DNA of 64,000 bases from Bog-473 sp963788585 (lineage in GTDB: Bacteria > Actinomycetota > Acidimicrobiia > Acidimicrobiales > RAAP-2): contig CAWBHA010000006.1 in the NCBI GenBank assembly GCA_963788585.1, forward strand, positions 310,001-374,000. Direction: 5' to 3'. The notes beneath the pieces are model-generated. The model did not search any database. It was not told where the DNA came from and saw only the letters and a list, made by a program, of their open reading frames with translations. A program made the position numbers and the translations under genes. How positions within the stretch are numbered: the stretch's first letter is position 1; each line of letters starts with the position of its first letter. Positions 29,689 through 39,223 of this stretch are shown one piece after another.

Positions 29689-31731
29689 TCAACCGGGGAT
29701 GGTGGCGCGCAGTTCGGCGATCTCGTCGCGCAGCAGCGCGGCCTCCTCGTAGCGGAGCTCGGCCGCCGCCGCGCGCATCTCGGACTCGAGCTGCGTGATC
29801 AGCTCCATCGCCTCGGCCGGCGTCGACGCGTCCCCCTCGGCCAGCAGCTCCTGCGGCCGACGGTTGCCGCGCACCGCGGCGTTCTTGCGCACCTCGGCGC
29901 GGCTGCGCCCCGCCTTGGCCACCCCGCCGCTCGTGCCGCGCAGGCGCTCGAGGATGTCGGTCACCGACTTGCGGATGGTCTGCGGGTCGATCCCGTGCTC
30001 GCGGTTGAAGGCCATCTGCACCTCGCGCCGGCGCTGGGTCACCGAGACGGCTTCCCGCATGGAGTCGGTCACCGTGTCCGCGTAGAGCACCACCACGCCG
30101 TCGACGTTGCGCGCCGCCCGGCCCATGGTCTGGATGAGCGAGGAGGCCGAGCGCAGGAAGCCCTCCTTGTCCGCATCGAGGATGGCGACCAGCGCCACCT
30201 CCGGCAGGTCGAGACCCTCGCGGAGGAGGTTGATCCCCACCAGGACGTCGACGGTCCCGAGGCGCAGCTCGCGCAGGATCTCGATGCGCGTGATCGTGTC
30301 GATGTCGGAGTGCAGGTACTGCACCCTGACCCCGGCGTCGGCCAGGTAGTCGGTGAGGTCCTCGGCCATCTTCTTCGTCAACGTCGTCACCAGCACGCGC
30401 CCGCCCGCCGCCACCGTGCGGGCGATCCGGGCCTGGAGGTCGTCGACCTGCCCCTTGGTCGGCATGATGGTGACCTCGGGGTCGACCAGGCCGGTCGGCC
30501 GGATGACCTGCTCCACCACCTGCGCCGAGTGCTCGAGCTCGAAGGGGCCGGGCGTGGCGGACACGAAGACGCACTGGGGCACCCGCTCGACGAACTCGTC
30601 GAAGCGCAGCGGCCGGTTGTCCTTGGCCGAGGGCAGGCGGAAGCCGTGCTCCACGAGCACGTCCTTGCGGGAGCGGTCCCCGGCGTACTGCCCGTGCAGC
30701 TGCGGCACCGCGACGTGGCTCTCGTCGATCACGCACAGGTAGTCCTTGGGGAAGAAGTCCAGGAGCGTGAAGGGGGTCTCCCCCGGCGCCCGTCCGTCGA
30801 GGTGCCGGCTGTAGTTCTCCACGCCCGAGCAGACGCCGGTCTCCGCGAGCATCTCGAGGTCGTGCTCGGTGCGCACGCGCAGGCGCTGTGCCTCGAGCAG
30901 CTTGCCCTCCCGCTCGAACTCCTGGAGCCGCTCCCGCAGCTCGACCTCGATCGTCCCGACGGCGCGCTGGATGATCTCGTCGCCCGTCACGTAGTGGGTG
31001 GCGGCGTACACCGCCACGTCGTCCATCTCCTCCCCCATCTCGCCGGTCAGCACGTCGAAGGGGACGATGCGCTCGATGGTGTCGCCGAACATCTCGACGC
31101 GGAGCGCGGCCTCCTCGTAGGCCGGGTGGATCTCGACGGTGTCGCCGCGAGCCCGGAAGGTGCCGCGCACGAGGTTCACGTCGTTGCGGGCGTACTGGAG
31201 GTCCACCAGCCGACGGAGCACGTCCCGCTGGTCGAGTTGCTCCCCGACGGCCAGGCCGAGGATGCGGTCGCGGTACTCGTCGGGCGAGCCCAGGCCGTAG
31301 ATGCACGACACCGAGGCCACGACGATGACGTCCCTGCGCATGAGGAGCGACGACGTGGTCGCGTGCCGGAGGCGGTCGATCTCGTCGTTGATGGACGAGT
31401 CCTTCTCGATGTAGGTGTCCGTCGTCGGGAGGTAGGCCTCGGGCTGGTAGTAGTCGTAGTAGGAGACGAAGAACTCGACCCGGTTCTTCGGGAACAGCTC
31501 GCGCAACTCGGAGGAGAGCTGCGCCGCCAGGGACTTGTTGGGCTCGATGATGAGGGTCGGCCGCTGCACCTGTTCGATCATCCAGGCGATCGTCGCGGTC
31601 TTCCCCGAGCCGGTGATCCCCTGGAGCGTCTGGTAGGGATCGCCCCGCGTGACGCCGGCGGCCAGCGCGGTGATGGCCTGCGGCTGGTCACCCGAGGGCT
31701 GGAAGGGCGAGACGACCTCGAATTCGGGCAT
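29689..31731 (-). CDS. uvrB: Excinuclease ABC subunit B
   Basis: UvrB is the helicase-like subunit that verifies damage and recruits UvrC. The 680-residue protein has Walker A in QGITGSGKTATIAWMIEQ, the beta-hairpin region VSYYDYYQPEAYLPTTDTYI, YLCVIDESHV (DEAD-like box), SATPGPFELEHS, the helicase motif V region VGINLLREGLDLPEVALV and motif VI TMGRAARNVDG. The C-terminal UVR domain AAELRYEEAALLRDEIAEL binds UvrA and UvrC. The gene is complete and in one frame. It lies about 3 kb from uvrA, separated by the repeat protein and the NTF2-like gene. Confidence 0.96.
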   Translation of the reverse strand: MPEFEVVSPFQPSGDQPQAITALAAGVTRGDPYQTLQGITGSGKTATIAWMIEQVQRPTLIIEPNKSLAAQLSSELRELFPKNRVEFFVSYYDYYQPEAYLPTTDTYIEKDSSINDEIDRLRHATTSSLLMRRDVIVVASVSCIYGLGSPDEYRDRILGLAVGEQLDQRDVLRRLVDLQYARNDVNLVRGTFRARGDTVEIHPAYEEAALRVEMFGDTIERIVPFDVLTGEMGEEMDDVAVYAATHYVTGDEIIQRAVGTIEVELRERLQEFEREGKLLEAQRLRVRTEHDLEMLAETGVCSGVENYSRHLDGRAPGETPFTLLDFFPKDYLCVIDESHVAVPQLHGQYAGDRSRKDVLVEHGFRLPSAKDNRPLRFDEFVERVPQCVFVSATPGPFELEHSAQVVEQVIRPTGLVDPEVTIMPTKGQVDDLQARIARTVAAGGRVLVTTLTKKMAEDLTDYLADAGVRVQYLHSDIDTITRIEILRELRLGTVDVLVGINLLREGLDLPEVALVAILDADKEGFLRSASSLIQTMGRAARNVDGVVVLYADTVTDSMREAVSVTQRRREVQMAFNREHGIDPQTIRKSVTDILERLRGTSGGVAKAGRSRAEVRKNAAVRGNRRPQELLAEGDASTPAEAMELITQLESEMRAAAAELRYEEAALLRDEIAELRATIPG

Positions 31732-31764
31732 GACCCTCCGAGGCTATCCGGGGGGTGTGCCGGT

Positions 31765-32385
31765 TCATGCGTGGGTCCGGCGCTCGGCGGCGCGCGCCAG
31801 CAGCCAGTCCCACAGCGCGTCGACCGCGCGCTCGAGGGCGACCCGATCACCGGAGTTGTCCAGCACGTAGTCGGCCTCCCGTACCCGCTCCTCCCGCGAG
31901 ACCTGGGCGCGGATGCGGGCCTCGGCGTCGGCCCGGTCGAAGCCGCGCTGGGTCAGGAGGCGCTCGAGCGCGACGTCGACGGGCGTGTCGACGACGACCA
32001 CCTCGTGCAGCTTGACGGTGTCGCGGTGCACCGCGGTCAGCAACGGGATGGCCAGGATCACGATGGCGTCGGTGTCCGCCAGCGCGTCCCGCGCCTCGAT
32101 CATGGCGACGCCGATGGCGGGGTGGGTGATGCCGTTCAGCGCCAGCCGGGTCTCGTCGTCGGCGAAGGCGACCGCCGCCAGCGCCTTGCGGTCGATCGTC
32201 CCGTCGGGCGCGACGATCCCGGCGCCGAAGCGGTCGATGAGCGGCTGGTAGGCCGGCCCGCCGGGGGCCACGACCTCGCGGGCCACCTGGTCGGCGTCGA
32301 TGAGCACGGCGCCCTTGGCGACCAGCAGGTCGGCCACGGCGGACTTGCCCGACCCGATGCCGCCCGTCAGGCCCACGGCGAGCAT
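31765..32385 (-). CDS. coaE: Dephospho-CoA kinase
   Basis: CoaE phosphorylates dephospho-CoA in the last step of coenzyme A synthesis. The ATG at 32385 shares one base with the methyltransferase stop (TGATG), suggesting coupling; a GTG 9 bp upstream is an alternative start. The 206-residue protein has the P-loop LTGGIGSGKSAVADLL, the substrate motif VLIDADQVAREVV and RIRAQVSREERVREADYVLD in the lid/C-terminal region. The length is normal. coaE next to uvrB is a common actinobacterial arrangement. Confidence 0.94.
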   Translation of the reverse strand: MLAVGLTGGIGSGKSAVADLLVAKGAVLIDADQVAREVVAPGGPAYQPLIDRFGAGIVAPDGTIDRKALAAVAFADDETRLALNGITHPAIGVAMIEARDALADTDAIVILAIPLLTAVHRDTVKLHEVVVVDTPVDVALERLLTQRGFDRADAEARIRAQVSREERVREADYVLDNSGDRVALERAVDALWDWLLARAAERRTHA

Positions 32386-33199
32386 CAGCGGCACCGCGCC
32401 GCGCCGGGGGCGCGGGCGACGGCGAAGAGCACCAGCGTCGTGTCGTCGGGCTCACCCGTCACGAACCAGTCGTCGGCCGAGATGCCGGTCACTCCGCCCG
32501 TGTCGCCGCGGGCGACCAGCTTGTAGGCGAGCGGGAGCAGCCGCGTGTACGCCCAGACGTACCACGTCGTACGGAATGCGGTGGCGCACGTCGAAGGCGT
32601 CGAGGCGGAGCAGCCTGTTCGCCTTGGCGCGCCGCGCCTCGAAGTCGGCCTTCACGTGGGGCGCCGCGTCCACGCCGCCCAGCCACACGTCGTCGAAGTG
32701 GCGCTCGAGCATCCCCCGTAACTCGGTGCGGTCGAAGAGATGGAGGTGGAAGGGGTTCTCGAAGTCGGCCGGTTTGTTCGGCGTGAGCACACAGGCCACC
32801 CCGTCGTCGCGGAGCACGCGTGCGAGCTCGGCGACGTGCGGCTCGGGCGTCGGTGAAGTGCTCGATGAGATGCGACGAGCACACGCCGTCGAAGCTGGCC
32901 GCCCGCAGGCCGAGGTCCAGCGCGTTGGTGCGGGCGACCCGCAGCCCCCGGGCCCCGTAGCGCGCCGCGGCCGTCCCCACGGCGTCGGCGGAGTAGTCGA
33001 CGCCCACCACCTGGCGGTCGTCCGCCAGGAAGCGGGCCGACTCGAACCCCTGGCCGCACCCCACGTCGAGCACCCGGCCGGCTCCGATGCGGTCGAGGAC
33101 GGCGCGATAGCCCGCCTCGTGCAGCGCGAGCAGGGAGTCCGGCGTGACACCCTGCTGGGGACGCTCCCCCGTCAGCCGGGACCTGGTGCTCGTCGCCAC
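32385..33199 (-). CDS. SAM-dependent class I methyltransferase, frameshifted as assembled
   Basis: The start at 33199 reads MATSTRSRLTGERPQQGVTP. Motif I is GRVLDVGCGQGFESARFLA, followed by VVGVDYSADAVGTAAARYG and FDGVCSSHLIEHFTD. Near 32853 one extra base moves the reading to EPHVAELARVLRDDGVACVL and TPNKPADFENPFHLHLFDR. Near 32562 a second slip moves it to YVWAYTRLLPLAYKLVARGD, with the stop at 32385. The joined product is about 271 residues. This is the Methyltransf_11/25 type, with sugars or lipids as plausible substrates given the neighbouring polysaccharide genes. It is divergent from the AftD-like gene. Confidence 0.75.
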
Positions 33200-33275
33200 G
33201 GCCGCTCCCTTCGTGTGACACGCCGTGGTGGCGCCGCCTGCTTACACTACCCGGCGACCTTTTGGTCCCCAGTTC

Positions 33276-36200
33276 ATGACCACCTCCCCCACCGCCACCG
33301 CCCCCCGGGCCCGGCACGCCGCCACGCGCCGGGCGCGGCGGGAAAGCTCGGGAGAGCAGGACGGGGAAGGGAAAGAGGGCCGGCGGGAACGGCGGGGACG
33401 ACGACGGGAGCAACGGGCGCGCGGCGGGAGCCGCTGGTGGATCGGCTCGGCGGTCGTCCTCGCCGGCTTCGCCTACGTCCCCTTCCTCGCCGTGCGTCCC
33501 GGCGTGGTCACCCCGGACACCAAGACCTACCTCTATCTCGACCCGCTCCGTTTCCTCAGCCAGGTCGCGTTCATGTGGAACCCGACAGTGGGCCTCGGCA
33601 CGGTCACGCACGAGTACATCGGCTACCTGCTCCCGATGGGGCCCTTCTTCGCCGTCTTCCATCTCCTCGGCGTCCCGGTCTGGGTGGCCCAGCGCCTGTG
33701 GCTCGGCTCCATCCTCTTCGCCGCTGGACTGGGCGTCCTCTACGTGTCGCGCATCCTCGGGCTGCGCGGGCCCGGGCCGGGCGCGGCCGCCCTGATGTAC
33801 ATGCTGTCGCCGTACTTCCTGCAGTACGCGGGGCGCATCTCGGTCATCCTGTTGCCCTGGGCCGGCCTCCCCTTCATGCTGGGCCTGACCATCGTCGCCC
33901 TGCGCCGGGGCGGCTGGCGCGAGCCGGCCCTCTTCGCCTTCGTCGTGGCACTGGTCAGCGGCATCAACGCGAGCTCCATCATCTACGTCGGCGTCGGCCC
34001 CCTGCTCTGGATCCTCTATGCCGTCGTCATCCTGCGGGAGTCCACCTGGCGGCACGCGCTCGCCACCGTGGCGCGCATCGGCGTCCTCACCCTCGGGGCG
34101 TGCCTGTGGTGGATCGCCGGCCTCGAGGTGGAGGCCGCCTACGGCGTCAACGTCCTCAAGTTCACCGAGACCGTCCCCTCCACCTCGGCGACGTCCAACC
34201 CGGCCGACATCATCCGCGGGCTGGGCTACTGGTACTTCTACGGGAGCGACCACCTCGGCCCGTGGACCAACGCGGCGATACGCTTCACCCAGAACATCAG
34301 CCAGCTCGCCACCTCCTACGCGGTGCCGGTCGCGGCCGTCGTGGCGGCCGCCTTCGTCCGCTGGCGCGAGCGCGCCTACTTCCTCGTCCTCCTCTTCGTC
34401 GGCCTGGTGCTCTCCGTCGGGCCCTTCCCCTTCTCCGACCCCACCCGGGTCGGAGGCTGGCTGAAGGCGTTCATGACCGACTCGACGGCGGGGTTGGCGC
34501 TGCGTTCGACCGACCGGGCGACGCCGCTGGTGTTGTTGGCCCTGTGCATGCTGCTCGGCAGCGGCCTGACCGCGCTCTGGCTCCGCGTCTCCGTCGCCGG
34601 GCTGGCGACGGCGCTCGTCGTGGCGGGCCTGGTCGTCGCCAACATGCCGGCGATCCTCGACGGCGACTTCATCGCCAACAACTTCACGCAGCCGGCCGCC
34701 CTGCCCTCCTACCAGCAGGCGGCCATCGACCATCTCAACGCGACCCATCCCGGGACCCGGGTCTTCGCCATCCCCGGCAACGACTTCGCGGCCTACCGGT
34801 GGGGCGACACCGTCGACACGCCCCAGCCGGCGCTGCTCAACCGTGACTTCGTCACGCGCGAGCAGCAGATCATGGGGTCCATCGCCACCGCGGACACGCT
34901 CTACGCCGTCGACGGGCCGATCCAGGACGGCACGGCCGACATGAACGCGCTCGCACCGATGGCGCGCCTGATGGGTGCGGGCGACGTCATGGTCGAGTAC
35001 GACCAGCAGTACGAGCGCTACGGCGTGCCGCAACCGCAGCTCCTCGCCGCCCAGCTGCAGCAGACGCCGCTCGGGCTCACCGATCCCGTGTCCTTCGGCT
35101 CGCCCCGCCCCAACGCCTCCGTCGTCTCGACCCTGAACGAGCAGGACCTCTCCGTCCCCGGCAACGTCGGGTGGCCCTCCCCCATCGTCACCTACACGGT
35201 GCCCGACCCGCGGGCACTCGTGCGCGGCGAGTCCGACACCGGTGCCGTCGTGCTGGAGGGCGACGCCACGGGCCTCAACAACCTCGCGGGGCTCGGGCTG
35301 GCCAACACCGACAGCGCCATCTACTACGCGGGCACCCTGGCGGGGCAGCCGGCGCGGCTGCAGAGCCTCGCCGCCCAGGGGGCGCAGCTGGTCCTGACCG
35401 ACACCAACCGCAAGCAGGCCTTCCGCTGGGACACCCTGACCGCCAACGCCGGCTACACCGAGGCGCCGGGCGACGACCCCGCCAAGACGGACCTGAGCGA
35501 CAGCCCGATCGAGCTCTTCCCCGGGACCAGCACCACCTCGCAGTCCTACGCCACGTACGTCGGTGCCGTGAACGTCACGGCCAGCAGCTACGGCAACTCG
35601 GTGTCCTACACGCCCGAGGACCAGGCCTACAGCGCGATCGACGGCAACCTCGACACCGCCTGGATCACGGGGACCTTCGTCCCCGACCCGGCCGGCCAGT
35701 GGTGGCAGGCGCAGTTCACCAACCCCGTCACCACCGACCAGATCACCCTGGTGCAGCCCCAGCGGGGCGACCGCTCGCGCTGGGTCTCCGGGGTCACGCT
35801 GACCTTCGACGGCAAGGACCCGATCCGCTACGACCTGACGGCCGCGTCCCACCTGCCGTCGGGCCAGACCCTCACCTTCCCGACGCGCGCCTTCCACACG
35901 CTGCGCGTCACGCTCGACGGCACCACCGACGACAGCGCGCCGCCGCTCACGGCTGCCGCGGTCGGCTTCGCCGAGGTGGAGATCCCCGGGCAGCAGGTGC
36001 ACCAGGTCGTCCAGATGCCCACGCAGATGCTCTCGAGCCTGGGCTCCGCCTCCGCCGCGGACCGGCTGACCGTCGTCATGTCCCGGGAGCGCACGTCGCA
36101 GTTCCCGCCGCGTAGCGACCCCGAGACCACCATCTCGCGCGCGTTCACCCTGCCGACGGCGCGCACGTTCACCCTCTCGGGCAGCGCCTCCCTCTCGGCG

Positions 36201-37988
36201 CTCGTCCCCGACGACGAGATCGACCGCCTGGTCGGCCGCACCCCGACCGCCTCGACGGGGGTGCGCGACGCCTACTCCTCCGGGCGGCTGCCCGGGAGCC
36301 TGCAGTCCACCGCCTCGGCCACGGTCGACGGGAACCCGGCCACGGCCTGGCAGCCCGGCCTCGGCACCAGCTCGCAGACCGGGACGACGCTCAGCTACGA
36401 CCTCAGCAAGCCGCGGGTGCTGGACCACCTCGACCTCCAGGTGATCGCCGACGGCCGCCATTCGGTGCCGACCGCGCTCACCGTCGCCTCCGGCACGCAG
36501 GTGCGCCAGGTGGCGCTCCCGCCCATCGCCGACGGCAGCGTGCCCGGCGCGGTGACCACCGTGCCGATCTCCTTCCCGGCCCTGACCGGGTCACACTTCG
36601 TCGTCACCTTCACCGCCATCCGGCCGGAGTACGCGGCCAACTACTACTCGGCCGGCCCGCTCGCCCTGCCGCTGGGCATCGCCGAGATCGGGTTCCCCCC
36701 GGGCGTGACCGCGGCCCCGACCCCGGCCACGCTCCCCGGCACGTGCGTCTCGAACCTGCTCAGCATCGACGGCCAGCCCATCAGCGTCGCCGTCGTGGGC
36801 TCCACGCAGCACGCGCTGGCCAACGGCGAGGAGCAGATCGTCCCCTGCGGCCCCGACGCCAAGGGCATCACCCTCGGGGCGGGGCCACACGTGGTGGCGA
36901 CCGCCCTCGGGCACAACCCGCCGTGCGCGAGCACGCCGACCACGTGCACCGGCTGGAACATCGACCAGCTCGTCCTGGACTCGGCGCCGGGCGGCGGCGG
37001 CGGCCCCGCGCCGTCCCCGACCACCGCCGGCACGCCGCAGCTCCCGGGGACGCAACCCGGCCCCGCGCCGGCCGTCACCGCCACCGCGTCGCACATCGAC
37101 GGGCACGGCGCCGAGGTCACGGGAGCCACGCAACCCTTCGAGCTCGTGCTGGGCGAGAGCGTGAACAAGGGATGGCACGCCGAGGCCGAGCCCGCACCGG
37201 GGGCCCCGCCGGGCGCGCACGCCGTCGATCTCGGGCCGCCGCAGCTCGTCGACGGCTTCGCCAACGGGTGGGCGGTGACGGCGGCGGACCTGCACCAGGT
37301 CGGCGGGTCCACCTTCACGGTCGAGCTCACGTGGACCCCCCAGCGCGAGGTCTGGGCGGCCCTGGCCGTGTCGGGCGCCACCCTGCTGCTCTGCCTCGTG
37401 GTGGGGTTCCTGCCGACGCGCGCCCGCCGGCGATTGCGGGCGCGGCTGCCGCGCCGGCTCCGCGGGCCGGCCGGGCCGGACGCCCCGGAACGTCCGGGTT
37501 CCCCCTTCGACGCCCCGATCCTGGCCATGCCGTACACCCCGCCGCCCCGGGCCGAGCGCCAGCGGGGTTGGCTGCGCTTCCCGCGGGCGCTGGTCATCGG
37601 CGCGGCCACCGGCGCGGTCGCCGCGCTCGTCGTGCAGCCGAGGGCCGCGCTGGTCGTGGGCGCGGTCGTCGTGCTCGGTCTGCTCGTGCCCTGGGCGCGC
37701 GCCGTCGCGGGGGTCGGCGCGGTCGCGTGCATCGTCGCCGGGAGCATCAACGTGGTGCAGGGCCAGAACGTGCACCATTACCTGCCCGGGTCCAACTGGG
37801 CCGGCTCGTTCGTCACCGCGGGCAACCTGGTCTGGCTCGGCGTGGTGCTGCTGCTGGCGGACGCGGTGATCTCGGGACTCGGCCTGCGCGTCAGGAGGCC
37901 GCTCGCCGGCCGGAAGCTCCGGGCGACGGTCCCGGTTCAGGGCAACGACACCCGGCCGGTCCCGCCGATCATCGGCATCGACGGCTGA
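33276..37988 (+). CDS. AftD-like alpha-(1->3)-arabinofuranosyltransferase (DUF3367 family)
   Basis: This 1570-residue membrane protein resembles mycobacterial AftD, a GT-C enzyme that adds arabinofuranose to arabinan from decaprenyl-phosphoarabinose. A charged Arg-rich N-tail precedes membrane helix 1 (WIGSAVVLAGFAYVPFLAV). The first outer loop has VVTPDTKTYLYLDPLRF with candidate catalytic acids, then LGTVTHEYIGYLLPMGPFF. About ten helices follow to residue 490. The long exported part has carbohydrate-binding-like domains near residues 784 (AYSAIDGNLDTAW) and 1017 (VDGNPATAWQPG). Four or five helices close the protein (VWAALAVSGATLLLCLVVGF). The frame is intact over 4.7 kb. The sugar donor and acceptor in this organism are inferred only. 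Confidence 0.8.
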   Translation: MTTSPTATAPRARHAATRRARRESSGEQDGEGKEGRRERRGRRREQRARGGSRWWIGSAVVLAGFAYVPFLAVRPGVVTPDTKTYLYLDPLRFLSQVAFMWNPTVGLGTVTHEYIGYLLPMGPFFAVFHLLGVPVWVAQRLWLGSILFAAGLGVLYVSRILGLRGPGPGAAALMYMLSPYFLQYAGRISVILLPWAGLPFMLGLTIVALRRGGWREPALFAFVVALVSGINASSIIYVGVGPLLWILYAVVILRESTWRHALATVARIGVLTLGACLWWIAGLEVEAAYGVNVLKFTETVPSTSATSNPADIIRGLGYWYFYGSDHLGPWTNAAIRFTQNISQLATSYAVPVAAVVAAAFVRWRERAYFLVLLFVGLVLSVGPFPFSDPTRVGGWLKAFMTDSTAGLALRSTDRATPLVLLALCMLLGSGLTALWLRVSVAGLATALVVAGLVVANMPAILDGDFIANNFTQPAALPSYQQAAIDHLNATHPGTRVFAIPGNDFAAYRWGDTVDTPQPALLNRDFVTREQQIMGSIATADTLYAVDGPIQDGTADMNALAPMARLMGAGDVMVEYDQQYERYGVPQPQLLAAQLQQTPLGLTDPVSFGSPRPNASVVSTLNEQDLSVPGNVGWPSPIVTYTVPDPRALVRGESDTGAVVLEGDATGLNNLAGLGLANTDSAIYYAGTLAGQPARLQSLAAQGAQLVLTDTNRKQAFRWDTLTANAGYTEAPGDDPAKTDLSDSPIELFPGTSTTSQSYATYVGAVNVTASSYGNSVSYTPEDQAYSAIDGNLDTAWITGTFVPDPAGQWWQAQFTNPVTTDQITLVQPQRGDRSRWVSGVTLTFDGKDPIRYDLTAASHLPSGQTLTFPTRAFHTLRVTLDGTTDDSAPPLTAAAVGFAEVEIPGQQVHQVVQMPTQMLSSLGSASAADRLTVVMSRERTSQFPPRSDPETTISRAFTLPTARTFTLSGSASLSALVPDDEIDRLVGRTPTASTGVRDAYSSGRLPGSLQSTASATVDGNPATAWQPGLGTSSQTGTTLSYDLSKPRVLDHLDLQVIADGRHSVPTALTVASGTQVRQVALPPIADGSVPGAVTTVPISFPALTGSHFVVTFTAIRPEYAANYYSAGPLALPLGIAEIGFPPGVTAAPTPATLPGTCVSNLLSIDGQPISVAVVGSTQHALANGEEQIVPCGPDAKGITLGAGPHVVATALGHNPPCASTPTTCTGWNIDQLVLDSAPGGGGGPAPSPTTAGTPQLPGTQPGPAPAVTATASHIDGHGAEVTGATQPFELVLGESVNKGWHAEAEPAPGAPPGAHAVDLGPPQLVDGFANGWAVTAADLHQVGGSTFTVELTWTPQREVWAALAVSGATLLLCLVVGFLPTRARRRLRARLPRRLRGPAGPDAPERPGSPFDAPILAMPYTPPPRAERQRGWLRFPRALVIGAATGAVAALVVQPRAALVVGAVVVLGLLVPWARAVAGVGAVACIVAGSINVVQGQNVHHYLPGSNWAGSFVTAGNLVWLGVVLLLADAVISGLGLRVRRPLAGRKLRATVPVQGNDTRPVPPIIGIDG

Positions 37989-37994
37989 ACGCGC

Positions 37995-39218
37995 TCAACC
38001 CGGCGGTCGGCGGGTCGCCTCGTCCGCCAGCGCCTCGAGCGCACGGCGCGCGGTGGCGTCCCAGGTGAACCAGCGGGCGCGCACCAGGGCACCCTTGGCG
38101 AGCCGGCTGCGCAGCACGTCGTCGTCGAGCACGCGCGCGAGCGCGCTGCCCAGGTCGCCGACGTCATCGACCAGGAGCCCCGACTCGCCGTGGAGCACGG
38201 CGTCGGCGTGGCCCGCGATGGCGGTCGCCACCGCGGGGGTGCCACACGCGGCCGCCTCGGACAGGGTCATGCCCCAGCCCTCGCGCTGCGAGCTGCTCGC
38301 CACGACCCAGGCCCGCCGGTACCACGAGACCTGCTCCTCGTCGGTCACGTGCCCGGGCATCTCGAGCCAGTCCGTCGCGCCGAGCCGGGCCCGCAGCGCG
38401 TCCAGCGCCGGCCGCTCGTAGCCCTCGCCGATGATCACGGCGCGCAGGTCGGGGTGGTCGGCCTTGACCTCGGCCAGCGCCCGGATGAGCGCGTCGAAGC
38501 GCTTCACCGGGACCAGCCGCCCCACCGCCACCACGAGCGGCACCGGCGAGCGCTGCCCCCCGGGGCCGTAGCGGTCGTCGACACCGGGCGGCGCCACCGT
38601 CACCCGTTCGGGCGGCAGGCCGAGCCGGTCGACGATCTCGGTGCGGGAGGACTCCGACAGCGTCACGACGCGGCTGGAGCGGTAGAACCGGGGCGCGATG
38701 CGGCGTTCCATCGTGTCGCCCAGGCGGGCCAGGGTCGGCGGCAGCACCATGCCCCACATCTCGGCGTGGACGTGGTGCAGGAAGACCAGCCGCGGCCCGC
38801 GGTACCAGAGCGGCGAGAAGAACGGCATCCCGTTCCAGATCTCCACCAGCGCATCGCCGGGACGGTGCCCCATGCGGATGCCCTCCCACGCCGCGCCCGG
38901 GAAGACGGCGTAGCGGCCGGACCGGCGCAGGACCCGGTAGCCGTCGCGGCTCAGCGCGGCCGGCCCGCCGGCCACGGCCGAGGTCCGGAACGTCACGTCG
39001 AGCCCAGCCGAGGCCCACAGCGAGGCGACCCGGTGCGCGTGCAGCTCGGAGCCGCCCGCCTCGGGGTCATCGAGGTCGCGCCAGGCCACGAAGTGGATCC
39101 TCCGGAGGCCGGCGTCGGCGGCGATGGCGGCCAGGCCGCCGGGATCGGTCGCCGGTGCGCGCGCCGCGTCGCGTCCCGCTTCGGACGCGGCGATCCCGCG
39201 CCCCGAATCGTCACCCAT
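37995..39218 (-). CDS. Glycosyltransferase, GT4 family
   Basis: The 407-residue product starts MGDDSGRGIAASEAG. Its N-terminal Rossmann half has LRRIHFVAWRDLDDPEAGGS and ELHAHRVASLWASAGLDVTF. The C-terminal donor-binding half has VVAVGRLVPVKRFDALIRAL, VIIGEGYERPAL, ASSSQREGWGMTLSEAAACG (the E-x7-E type motif) and TPAVATAIAGHADAV. GT4 enzymes transfer mannose, glucose or GlcNAc with retention from nucleotide sugars on the cytoplasmic side. It begins 5 bp after the flippase gene ends and is convergent with the AftD-like gene, so a wall or exopolysaccharide role is likely. Confidence 0.88.
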   Translation of the reverse strand: MGDDSGRGIAASEAGRDAARAPATDPGGLAAIAADAGLRRIHFVAWRDLDDPEAGGSELHAHRVASLWASAGLDVTFRTSAVAGGPAALSRDGYRVLRRSGRYAVFPGAAWEGIRMGHRPGDALVEIWNGMPFFSPLWYRGPRLVFLHHVHAEMWGMVLPPTLARLGDTMERRIAPRFYRSSRVVTLSESSRTEIVDRLGLPPERVTVAPPGVDDRYGPGGQRSPVPLVVAVGRLVPVKRFDALIRALAEVKADHPDLRAVIIGEGYERPALDALRARLGATDWLEMPGHVTDEEQVSWYRRAWVVASSSQREGWGMTLSEAAACGTPAVATAIAGHADAVLHGESGLLVDDVGDLGSALARVLDDDVLRSRLAKGALVRARWFTWDATARRALEALADEATRRPPG

Positions 39219-39223
39219 CGGGG

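Noticed and set aside
32652..36461. 1269-codon open frame on the minus strand opposite the AftD-like gene
   Set aside because: It is a GC-rich antisense shadow: low-complexity Arg/Gly/Glu composition, no domains, and the plus-strand gene has clear motifs over the whole length.
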